DNA of 10,547 nucleotides from Phoronis ovalis (Eukaryota > Phoronida > Phoronidae). The stretch's first letter is position 1. Every line of letters begins with the position of its first letter. The stretch is from assembly GCA_028565635.1 (NCBI GenBank), contig JAOXYB010062467.1:1-10547 (forward strand). Direction: 5' to 3'. The notes beneath the pieces are model-generated. The model was not told where the DNA came from. It searched no databases and worked only from the letters and a program-made list of their open reading frames with translations. Shown here piece by piece: positions 1 through 9,699 of the stretch. A program made the translations under genes and the position numbers.

Positions 1-2709
1 AATTGATAACAAATATCTTTTCAGATATACAAGTCATTTAAGTTATAAGTACATCAGTTAAATGTCTGAAATCTGTGAATAAACAAATAATCATACCAAA
101 TAATAGACAAATGTATAAATGTATAAATACACATTGGTATAAAATATCTAAAAGCAGTGAAATAATTAAAACTGAATCTAATACTAACAACAAATGCTAA
201 ATCAAAATGTAAATTCATGAATAAAAATACCTAAATGTTCACTTATACAATATATAAACACAGGTAGCACAAAGTTTATATACACAAAAAGTTTAAGTGG
301 GAGGTGTAAGGGGTGAGTAAGGGGTTAAATACTGTATTGGTTCTCTAAGTTTGAAATAGGCTTTGATGCATTTTGCAAGGTGAGTGAATTAAGTGGCATT
401 TTTTGAAATGATATATAAAAGTTAATACATTTAAGAGCATTATAGAACAAATTGGAATATTATACTTTCACTTCTTAAATTTGAAATGTAATGATAAATG
501 TACAAAGTTTAAGTTTTTAACATGAAGATGTAAAAAAGATGGTAAATATAATATGAGTGAGAAACATCTTTATAATTATATTTTGCAGGTCACATTTTTT
601 TTGATAACATTTTAAAAGTCAAACTGGAAACTCGAAATTGAACAATTGTTAATAAGGGGCTATTCAGCAATCCTACTGCAAACCCAGGCATTTAAAAGTA
701 TATAATACTATGTAATAAAGATGTTTCCACCCAGTCTGTATTACACATTATTTAGAAACTGTATTGTTTTAACAATTTCCTTTGTTCATCCACCTATTAT
801 TTTCATTTGCTGGCATTTACCTCAGAATTCCTTTCAAGTGCGGCTTCCATCTCATTTCTCCTGAAAGTAATTATTTTCTGCCACTAAACTGTACAAGTAA
901 AGCCGAGGACTATCACCAGTTTTCGTAAATAGGTGCTTGAATTAACGCACTGTTGAAATGGATTGCCAGGGTTATACTTACTGAAAACCACAACATATTT
1001 CATTTAGTTTTGATCTATTTAGTTTTTTCTACCTTACATAGAGACAACCATTTGTTACATGCCAAATCTTTTGTCTTAGATACATGTACTAGGCATGATT
1101 TTTAACTTTCCAGTTTGTATTATGTATTTGCAACTTAGATTATATTCAAATAAATCTGCTTGCCAAACTTCAATAACATGTGATCTTAATTTTGTTGACA
1201 GATACATATGTCATGCTTGTTACCCTCAGGTATTTTACTTAATTAATTTTATGAAGTCTTTGCATAGTTTAATTTACGTTGTTGCTATAGTTTTTGTTAC
1301 TGTAGTTACGAGTGTAAATGCTGTTTGAAAACAAGTAGATGGTTTATTTAGTTATGTATAAGAAAAGTTGATAAGGCCAGTTGCACTGTGGATAGCTCTG
1401 GAATTATCTCAAGTAACTGCAGGTATGAGCTGGTCATTTAAAAGAGTTCAAACAATTCTTATAGACCTTCCTTGTTTTAAAAAATTCAGTGTTAACATAT
1501 TTCTTTACAGTTATATATAGACATACGTTTCTGTTAGCATAAAACTTTGTGTTACTACTTATGTTAATAATGTTTAAGACTTGTTTAAATTGGCTAAAAT
1601 GTCATGAACGTTCAGTGACGTGGCAAAAAAATTAATCGGAGAAATAATGTAAGTTGCACTTTGAAAACCGATACATATTTATAATTCTGTTTTCAAGAAG
1701 TAAACCGCAAATTCTGAAATCTGATTCGAGCATTTTCCAATATCACCACCTGCTGCGATTATGGAATATCTCAGATGAGGGAATTTATCTATTGGTTCAG
1801 TCTCTGTATGGACTTTGACATGATGTTAACAATCTTTATAGATTCTTCCAGCATATTCATAACCTACGTATGTATCGTATCGACAGAAGGAATCCCAATT
1901 TTAAAAAATAAATTTGAAAATGCTTGTTGCTATGAGCTTGTTTTATGTTTCTCAGTGGTTTTACAACAGATTATTAATTGTGCATGTTATTGTGTTCTTA
2001 CCATCATAATTTACTGCATAATGATATTGTAATTACAGTGTAATTCAATTAAATAAATATATGCCTTGTCTGTAATGTCTATATGCTGGTACAGTGACAA
2101 AACACTGCAGTTATATAGTCGTATATCACTTTGATGACATCATCACAGGACTAGATATATAAGTAGTGATATGATATGTACAACATTAAAAAATCACACA
2201 TAATTTACAAAAAATGCAATAACTATGAATTACCAAGTACTGAGCAGTTCACAAACAATTAATTAATTTTCTTACATATTTTTCCCCATCAACTTTTGTA
2301 TGTACTGTGAGTCATTTATTGTGCATCTTATTAAATCATGCACAAGGCCATATTAATTATGTCTACTTATGGGCATCAACATTTGAAAAGAGGTGCTTAC
2401 TTCAAAACTAAGTTCCACTTTATAGGAATGAATTAAAAGTCTCAACCTAGACAGTATCCCAAACAATTAAGCTCACATTTAATATTTATATATTAGCTTT
2501 CATTGAACTGTTGCCCTTCGTCCCACCATTTTATAAAGATCGTCTAGGTAGGGAAAACGTTAATAAGCTTGTTGTTTCTGCTGGCAGTGAACATCATGAT
2601 AAAAATGTTAAAATGTGATTGATAACAACACTCATGGATGGAAGCTTTCAAAATAACTATATCTTGGTTTATATACCCAATTGAAATTATTGTGGAATGA
2701 ATGTTCATG
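1..2709. other. Noncoding 5' region (upstream flank or 5'UTR intron) of the PDE8 gene
   Basis: No recognisable exon, RNA gene or transposon is seen. The stretch is AT-rich with many stops in every frame. The longest open frames (1095-1328 and 1775-2032, + strand; 2544-2753, - strand) encode hydrophobic or low-complexity peptides without domain signal. Local points are a TATATAAAAG string at 412-421, a consensus-perfect donor-like CAAGGTGAGT at 376-385, another donor-like GCAGGTATGA ending near 1429, a G-rich patch at 298-325, and a TGACATCA at 2135-2142. None is enough to place a promoter or leader exon. Confidence 0.6.
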
Positions 2710-2726
2710 TTTTTTTTGTAGTGCAG
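2710..2726 (+). other. Probable splice acceptor upstream of the PDE8 start codon
   Basis: A run of eight T (2710-2717) is followed by GTAG (AG at 2720-2721) and then TGCAG (AG at 2725-2726). This looks like a polypyrimidine tract with two tandem AG choices five bases apart, so the exon would start at 2722 or 2727. If real, the coding exon is not the transcript's first exon and an untranslated leader exon lies upstream. The alternative is that transcription starts close by and the tract is only an AT-rich coincidence. No decisive branch point is visible. Confidence 0.6.
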
Positions 2727-2732
2727 CATAGT

Positions 2733-2828
2733 ATGACATGGGCTGTACCCCAAGCATACACGTCTCCCAGACTGGTATTGTATATTGTCGAGATTCGGAT
2801 GAGTCCAGCTCTCGTCATTCTTCTGTGA
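2733..2828 (+). promoter_or_regulatory. Short upstream ORF overlapping the PDE8 start codon (31 codons plus stop)
   Basis: An ATG at 2733 lies five bases upstream of the PDE8 ATG, in a different frame, with A at -3. Its frame stays open for 31 codons and stops with TGA at 2826-2828, inside the PDE8 coding exon. It lies downstream of both candidate acceptors, so any mature transcript carrying this exon would contain it. By general knowledge of scanning, ribosomes starting here would bypass the PDE8 start, so it could lower PDE8 output. The peptide resembles nothing I recognise. The geometry is seen directly; the regulatory role is inferred. Confidence 0.4.
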
Positions 2829-3016
2829 TTACGCATCGCACGGGAAACACACAGGTCTTAATAAAAACTGAAACCACAGACGTCCAGTCTATAGGTGCTT
2901 CAGCTAGGGGTGGCACATGTACTTCAGCCGTTGCCATTCATCAGAGATTTATAGAGAGACGAGGAACAATAAGTATCACCGAGGCAGAAACTCAGACAAC
3001 ACGGAGTAAGATGAAG
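2738..3016 (+). CDS. PDE8: First coding exon of a PDE8-family cAMP phosphodiesterase (partial, N-terminal 93 residues)
   Basis: PDE8 enzymes are high-affinity, cAMP-specific, IBMX-insensitive phosphodiesterases with an N-terminal receiver-like domain, a PAS domain and a C-terminal HD catalytic domain. Only the extreme N-terminus is here. Residues 1-10 read [10 protein letters not shown], almost the same as the vertebrate PDE8 start (MGCAPSIH). Gly2, Cys3 and Ser6 fit N-myristoylation plus palmitoylation, so membrane anchoring is expected. Residues 16-25 ([10 protein letters not shown]) match vertebrate PDE8B as I recall it, and residues 82-87 (EAETQT) match a second conserved block. Between them lies a variable Ser/Thr-rich linker, with an RRGT tract at 74-77. 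The start is well supported: an in-frame TAG sits at 2729-2731, and the ATG has G at -3 and +4. The exon most likely ends after Lys93 (AAG|GTAATA), in phase 0. Read-through into the intron would stop at 3104-3106 and give 122 residues. The family call is firm. PDE8B-like rather than PDE8A-like is likely, but an invertebrate would usually carry a single pro-orthologue. Confidence 0.92.
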
Positions 3017-3022
3017 GTAATA
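3017..3022 (+). other. Probable splice donor ending the PDE8 coding exon
   Basis: The sequence AAG|GTAATA has a good exon-side match to the donor consensus. It falls exactly where PDE8 similarity ends: six residues after the EAETQT block, at a Lys, as in vertebrate PDE8B by memory. A competing donor, GGA|GTAAGA with the GT at 3006-3007, has a better intron side but a poor -1 base and would remove 11 bases, changing the phase. I prefer 3017; RNA reads would settle it. Confidence 0.75.
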
Positions 3023-4599
3023 TATTGTCTTCCTAATCCTCAGTACTACACTGAAGAAAGTATTAAAATGTCTGTTCTATATGAACTTGCAGCTATAAAT
3101 TTATGACTTGTACTATATGTCTTTTAAATAGATCTACGGTAATGAGAAAGATGTACACTATCTGGTAATATACCCATGCAGTGTAGGAATAGTAGTATAT
3201 AGTACTATTTGTTTATTTTTAAAAATTATTGAAGCAGGTGTATTAGAAATCTTTCTGCCATTTGTTTGTCAACCATATCTAACAAGAATAAATAAGGTCT
3301 TTTGAGCAAACTTTGACATGTGGAGAAGTTATATTGTTAAAATTATGAATATAATGTATTTCAAGCAGGATAATAAAATAATCAGATGGATGACATCATT
3401 CAATACGGATGTATTTTTAAATGCATCGGTCTATATTTTTGCGCGGCTACTTTATCGGAACATAGTGAGCATTTGAAGAAGTCTGAAGATCATATATGAT
3501 TTCTTTAGAAGTATGTTAAACAAATGAAGCTCCACTACTGTTGTAGCAGTTTGCAGTGCAATTTTTTTTCAACAATGGAATGTTAACCTGTCTGTAATTT
3601 TAATTACGCATGTTACTAACCTAAAGACTGGATGAAGCTATCTTTCTGATATATTGCTGCAAGTGGTAAAACACTGGAGGTAAATAGCTTCCATTAATTT
3701 TACTTTTGCACTGTATTTCAAAAATAATTTTTAAAGAATTAATACTGATGGTCAGTTTCTTGATACTGCATGGTTATCACATTCAAAAGTACATCCTGCA
3801 TCCTTACATGCTTCATTTAAAAACCCTTTAATATGTACATATTCAAGTTGTTAAACTTTTTTAAAAGTTCAGGTATACAAATGGAAATAGTATGATTTGA
3901 TCTATAAATTAAACAACTCTACACAAAAGGACACGATCCTCTTGTATAGGTCTGATGTATATGTGTGAAAGGGAAAATATAGATAGTCATGGTGGCATTA
4001 TTTCACTAACAATGCAATGCACTCCTTAAATGATCCAATAGGAATCTAGCTACTTTCTTTGAAGTGCATGGCGGTGTGAACAAAAATGTACAAGTACATT
4101 GTAAATACTCAAATTACGAGGTAACAAAATAATAGTGTTTTTTTAATTTCAAGACATACATCTATTTTCGGACATTAATACAATAACGCTTAAATTTTGA
4201 AAAATCAGGAAAGTAGGCGGCAATACAATACTGAAAATGGATATGGGTACCTTTGATTTGGGAATATTTTATATATTTATTGGTGAATAAATACGGCTTT
4301 ACAATGCCAGCTCCACCTATGGATCATCCCTACACTATACATAACTACATAATAACAATATTAAAAATGCTAAAACTTCGATATTGCTTCTGGCTGACTA
4401 TAAAGTATTTTTCTTTTAGTAAAATTCCAATGATTTTTGTTGGAAAAAACAAAGAATAAGTAATAGAAAGCAGTACAAAGCTTTCACTTTATTGTCATGT
4501 TGAAAAGATGAAGTTATAACTTCCGGAGTAGGTCTTATGCATAAGGCTTAAGTCACCTGCTTCGAGATTAATCAATTCATTACTTATAGTACATACAAA

Positions 4600-4607
4600 T
4601 GACGTCA
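4600..4607. promoter_or_regulatory. Perfect CRE palindrome (TGACGTCA) in the intron
   Basis: This is the exact 8-bp full-site consensus bound by CREB/ATF bZIP factors. It contains a CpG in a CpG-poor, AT-rich setting, so a chance occurrence is less likely than for an average 8-mer, though one in 10 kb is still possible. One-mismatch variants TGACATCA occur at 2135-2142, 3391-3398 and 6589-6596. The motif is seen directly; function is inferred from the cAMP-degrading role of the host gene. Confidence 0.35.
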
Positions 4608-6261
4608 TACAATTATAATCACTGCACAAACATTTGTGGCAAGGAAATTTGGCATTCTGCTTCTGGTAATTGTGTTTTTCTTGCTTAGTTTGACTAAATT
4701 TTGTGTAACAAGAATTGTGACTGAAGTAGCATATTTTTTTTGTTGGCAAAACTGAAGCCTAATTATTTTGTAATTAACAGTGTCAGTGTTTCAAAAGTCA
4801 ATTATTAAGGCTGCGTAAACTACTAATTTTTACTCTTACACTTGTTTCTTTTGATCGTCATCGCACAGTTATTATTGCACATCATGTGCTGTTTCATGAC
4901 ATCTACATTGAACCTTAATCTGGAAATGTGTCTTAAGTTACTAACATTTTATTTATACATGTTTGGGTGGACACTAACAGGATCATTGGCCCTGAATATG
5001 TATAAAGTATTTTGTTAAAAACTGATCATTTGTATAAACATATCTAATTAGCATATACATCTTGTTACCATACCAACTGGGAACTATACCTGATCTTATC
5101 TGTTGAAAGGTTAATCAAGTGAAAAATCTGTTATATTTCTGCGACATCAATTCTTTCTGTAAAAAATTATTTTCAAAATAATCTAATCTTTTCTGTGGCC
5201 ACTTTAGCTATAGTATAAGTTAAGAGAGAGCTCTACCAACATATCTTGATACAGCAAATACGGATTTTTTTATCTGAACTCCCAAACTTAAAATCCTTAA
5301 TCTATTCCTATAGCTGATGTAGTTGTATGTATACTGCTGTATAAGATTGTAAAAAAAATCAAGTTTTTTTTCTCGATCATGTAGTAGTAAGTGTCATAAA
5401 TATTTTAAAGTATTATTTTCACTGTTCCTAATACTTCTATGAAAAATGTACTTATTCCTAATTAGGAGTACCCAGAATATATATAATATTTCATATTTCT
5501 TAATTATATGTCATTTCAGGTGTATATTTGAACTGTTCTTGAGTAATCTATTGATCAATGATGTTTTGAACAAGATAGTTGTTTAATATAATATAGTAGA
5601 ATGCATATATAACCAACTATTTAAACTAGTCACTTGTATCTAACATAGGCTTCATTAATACACAGTGCACATATTGTTATGAGGTGTGTTATCATATACA
5701 AGTCCAATTAAGCTAAGAAGCCACCTGCATCGAACAAGTTGTTTGATGTCTGATCATGTTGTTATATATGTTATATCTCCAAGGTTAATTTATAGGGTTT
5801 CCTGTTGACTTTGGCTTTCCCTACAATGTTTTACTAAGTGTTGACATTCAAGATAGTTTTGCTGTTTTCTTCATGGCTTTGATGATCATTCTCTTAAATC
5901 TGTTGAAGTGAAATCATACAGAATAAATTAAAGCAGATAATGTGAATTTTGTCATTCTATATTGTATACGACATAGATAGAAAAGCGAAGCTAAAAAAGA
6001 TATTCTAGAAAGAGGCTTGCATGAATTCTCAGAAATTATGCATATCAGAAAATAGGTACCTGTGTGGTTTAAGCTTTTTTTGAATTGATGTCTTATCATG
6101 ATTCACAACATTTGTATTAACAAATATAGGATAGGTTGCTGCTGACTGCAGATAAATATACATGTAGCTTTTTTATCAATATACCGTAACAAGTAGCATT
6201 TTTTGGTCACTTCTTTAGTATCGGTAAAAGTTGTCCTTTTGCAAAATAACAAAAAGTTGAA

Positions 6262-6348
6262 GAATTCAGGCCTTTCCTGGAAGAATTGTGGGTAATGTGT
6301 GTGAATTCAGGCCTTTCCTGGAACAATTGTGGGTAATGTGTGTGAATT
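6262..6348. repeat. 41-bp tandem duplication (2.1 copies)
   Basis: Copies at 6262-6302 and 6303-6343 differ at a single base (G at 6283, C at 6324). A five-base start of a third copy (GAATT) follows at 6344-6348. Each unit begins with GAATTCAGGCC and ends with GTAATGTGTGT. The near-identity points to a recent duplication or to conservation. Each copy contains TTCCTGGAA, a match to the STAT-type TTCNNNGAA pattern. Confidence 0.95.
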
Positions 6349-6710
6349 TGGCTGCAGTAAAGTTGAATGTGTGTTGGCAAAAAGAAGTACATATGATTCC
6401 TTCAGTTGGACAAAATAATGATAAAGTATGACCCTTTCATGGATTTGAAACACTGTATAAAGACATCCATGACATTCTGGACATCCCGGATTAAAAATAT
6501 GAAAAAGTAAATCTTTGCTGACAGAGTAATGTATAGTAATTATATATAGCTAATCCCCAAGGATATATTTTTTGCTACTGTTAATATGTGACATCACTAA
6601 ATAAAAGACTAAGATTTGTGTGATGTAACAGCATGGTAATAGTGTATTAAGTAATCGGAATAATATAATCGCGCATCAAGACACTGTCATGATTGACATA
6701 GTTTATCACT

Positions 6711-6877
6711 GTAATGTTAAGAGGTTGCATTAATAACATTAATATTATTGATGTTGTATTAATAATGTAATGTTAATGATGTTATAATAATTACATATTG
6801 TTATTGATGTTGTAATAATAATGTAATGTTAATATGTTATCATAATTGCATAATGCTACAGATGTTATATTTGTCAA
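6711..6877. repeat. AT-rich minisatellite, 56-bp period, three copies
   Basis: The anchor GTAATGTTAA occurs at 6711, 6767 and 6823, exactly 56 bases apart. Each copy also carries a GATGTT block (6750, 6806, 6861) near its middle to end. Copies two and three agree best; copy one is more diverged, and copy three has a one-base deletion. The units are built from ATT/ATG/TAA strings. No reading frame or structural RNA is apparent. Confidence 0.85.
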
Positions 6878-7530
6878 TGTAGTGGGTATACATGTATGTT
6901 GTACAGCACAACAATTTCGGACAAATTAATAAAATTTATCACAGTATGCCTATATAGACAAACATAAACATATTAAATTAAGTTTCAAATCTTGTCGACC
7001 AAGAAATTATTGTGAGAAAAGCGAAAAAGTAAGATTTGCGGTTTCCTTAGCATTCAGTTGTATTGAAAAATGTTTGAGTTTTCAAAGAACTATTTTTTGA
7101 TTTGGCCTTGGTGTTAAAATGTCATCTACATTTTCCTAATTTATAGAGGATATAGTTAGAATTATTTGTTATTAATTTTGCTGCAAAATAATTACAATTT
7201 TATGAATAGTCTATATCACATTGTATCAGTGGCAATGTAGCCCACACGGTCGCCGAGTGGAAAATATGGGAAATTGCAACACCGTAGCTTCAGATAATTT
7301 TTGGCAGAGCAGCACCAAGAATATCATATCAATGTCCATTAAACATGCAACAGAACACTTTCTAATTACAGTTTCCAAGTGTGGGTTAAGTCCATATTCA
7401 TTTACAATGTATGAAAATATATTTTAAATTATGCATAAAATCTTTCAGTAACAAAACTGAATAATCTGACTAAAAAATTCTTTCTGAATTCTCTGCGGAT
7501 TGTGGGTGTTTAATATCAGAAATATGACAA

Positions 7531-7590
7531 GTGCAGAGCCCATTAGCTTCTTGAATATGTACAAGTGTATATGTATATGTAAATGTAATT
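7531..7590 (+). repeat. Diverged dispersed repeat, copy 1
   Basis: This shares two exact blocks in the same order with 9323-9394: CAGAGCCCA (7534-7542 here) and ATTAGCTTCTTG (ending at 7553), followed by a similar GTACA-GTATAT-ATGTAA-ATT tail. In this copy the two blocks overlap, with no spacer. Weaker similarity may extend upstream to about 7481 (GAATT-TCTG). Probably a fragment of an old interspersed element; the family is not recognised. Confidence 0.6.
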
Positions 7591-9322
7591 GTGTAAAGAA
7601 ATAGAAGGAATTTTTAAGAAAAAAGTGACATTTTACAGTGTACTGAATACTGTTGGATGGCCCGTAGTGGTTCTCACTTTTTCACACACTGTCCACTAGT
7701 GAATGAGATTTGAAACTTTAACATACATCTTTTGGTTTTAATTTGCCAATCCATCTATACAATCCAATTACCATGGTATTATGGTAGCTGTTCTCCACTG
7801 AATGATGGAAAAACAATATATAATAGTTTTCCTATCAGTTATATACTAATGGTCACTACTCATCTAATGATTGAGATATCGAATCTTTTGTATAACTATT
7901 TTTGGGTGAAATAACAGCCATGCATAATTTCCTCTATGTCGCTAAGTATACTAGCTATTAACTCCTGGTAATAGCGACGAAAGAAAATCCAACTTCTTAT
8001 TGGCTTGCAGGCTTCATTTAAGTTCTGATGTAAGTGACAAGATCATATTGTATTGGTGCGGCACTTTAAAGAGCTGAAAATGTAGGTTGAGTGCGATTGT
8101 CCCCGAACTGGTTGGCCAGTACTTATAAGTCAATTCTGGGTGATATAAACTATCTGGTACATCATATGCTTGCGTCATTTATTTCATGTTATTATGACTT
8201 TGATATTACTTTTTTATGACACTATTTAATGATGTTAATTATGCATATTGCAGTTAAAGTGAGAATGTTTTATTTTATTTGATGATTTTTTCTAATTGTT
8301 TAAATATTGGTTCGTATATGTCAAAAAGAGTTTAGTGTTTTGTGTAAGTACCGCATTTTTTTGTAACCCCTAAAGTCACCTGTAATTTAAATAACTGTCA
8401 TCTCTCTGAGATCCAATAGGATTCTAAATTTCATTTTTTAAAAAATTATTTCTGTATTAAGAAGGAGCTTGTTTCATCTGAGACTAATAAAACTTGAGGG
8501 ATTGGAAACGTGGTAAGTTTCTTTGAAGTTAAATTGCCTCGGATACGCTAATCCGATATTTGCCGGTAGACTGTCAAAGTGGACTAGGGTATGTTTTTAC
8601 ATGTTTTTTTTTAAGTACAACAGCCAGTGTAATAGTTTTGAAACTTGCATAGTTACATAATATAACATACAATGCTTTTGATGTAAGTTGAATTTTTTTT
8701 CCAGGGTCAGTAGTTTTTTAGATTGTTTGCTCACAAATTAGGTGAAATTCTTTTGTAAGCTTTTTAAATGCTTGATTGTTGAAAATTAAAAAAAAAGCGA
8801 TCTTTCATTTAATGTAATTGCATCAAATAGTTTGTGAAATAATGAAAACGTTGGTTAGAAATTGCTTGGATGCATCACTTAAGAGTAATTTTGATCAGAA
8901 AATGTCACTTTTTGAGTAAAACTGATAATTTTGTTTACACCAATATGTATAGGAACAAAATCCAAGAGTCCCTCCAAGCTGAGGTTAGGGCCTAACAACA
9001 GGGTTACATAATAGTCTAGGACAGTAGCCAATCCCTTTAGTTTTTATCTGTTAAATTGATTTTCAATAAATTTGTAAGACAGTTAGCATACATGAGCTTT
9101 TACAAAATACTATATTATGGAATACAATAAGTAACAGACACCTACTGCTTGATTTTTTCCCTGAGAAATTGGATATTGGGAGCTTTGAAATTCATCAATT
9201 CGTAAAGGCGGCATGTCCATCTTGTTTTCACTTAACAATGTATATTTCTGAAAATATTTTTACTTTTTCCGGAATTATCTGTAATCTTTACTTAAATGCT
9301 GTCAACTCACAGAAGTACAAAG

Positions 9323-9394
9323 AGCACAGAGCCCACTAGATATTAATACTATTAGCTTCTTGGATTGGTACATGTATATTTGATCATATGTAAT
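9323..9394 (+). repeat. Diverged dispersed repeat, copy 2
   Basis: This is the partner of 7531-7590 in the same orientation. CAGAGCCCA lies at 9327-9335 and ATTAGCTTCTTG at 9351-9362, separated by an extra run of about 15 bases that is absent from copy 1. That run is bracketed by CTA triplets, suggesting a slippage deletion in copy 1 or an insertion here. A tail of GTACATGTATAT and ATGTAATTATTG follows. Confidence 0.6.
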
Positions 9395-9699
9395 TATTGA
9401 ATTGCTAACATTACAGGTAGACAGTGTTCTGTCAAAAATATGTATCCTGTACCCATGGAAGCTATTAAAATACTTGCATGAGCAAGTGAATTGTCAATAA
9501 TTTATTTTTAGCTCAGTAAATGTGATATTTGCATCAAGTATTATCTTTTACTCTTTATAAAACTTATACATTTATCATTTGTCAAAATATTTACCTTAGT
9601 GATAATAGTTAAGTTGGAAGAAACTTTCCAGACAGATGAAAGTTCTTTCAAAAAAGTAAATAATGATTATACAAATAGTTTCAAGTAAGTGGGCACTAT

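Noticed and set aside
412-421. TATATAAAAG as a TATA box
   Set aside because: A good match in isolation, but expected by chance in DNA this AT-rich, with no initiator or downstream exon tied to it.
1095-1328. 77-codon open frame on the + strand
   Set aside because: AT-driven composition, no domain, no splice logic and no recognisable homology; the Val/Ile/Phe-rich end is typical of translated AT-rich noncoding DNA.
1775-2032. 85-codon open frame with hydrophobic stretches
   Set aside because: Looks membrane-like only because T-rich codons give Phe/Ile/Leu; no family resemblance or promoter context.
4495-4749. Minus-strand 84-codon frame with a C-H-K-C-L-C-S-D-Y-N-C cluster
   Set aside because: The cysteine spacing resembles a zinc motif by chance, but nothing around it fits a known finger family and the rest is low-complexity.
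6207-6392. Minus-strand frame containing a repeated peptide
   Set aside because: The peptide repeat simply mirrors the 41-bp DNA duplication.
8105-8120. ACTGG-TTGG-CCAGT hairpin
   Set aside because: Five-base stem, well within chance; no conserved context.
4032-8529. Shared 17-mer-like strings (GATCCAATAGGA-TCTA at 4032 and 8410) each followed by TTTCTTTGAAGT (4054 and 8518)
   Set aside because: Sixteen of 17 bases match, but the spacing to the second string differs (about 5 versus 91 bases between them) and the flanks do not align; probably chance or a very decayed repeat.
8984-8996. GTTAGGGCCTAAC as head-to-head telomeric repeats
   Set aside because: Only one TTAGGG on each side; a short palindrome is not evidence of an interstitial telomere.
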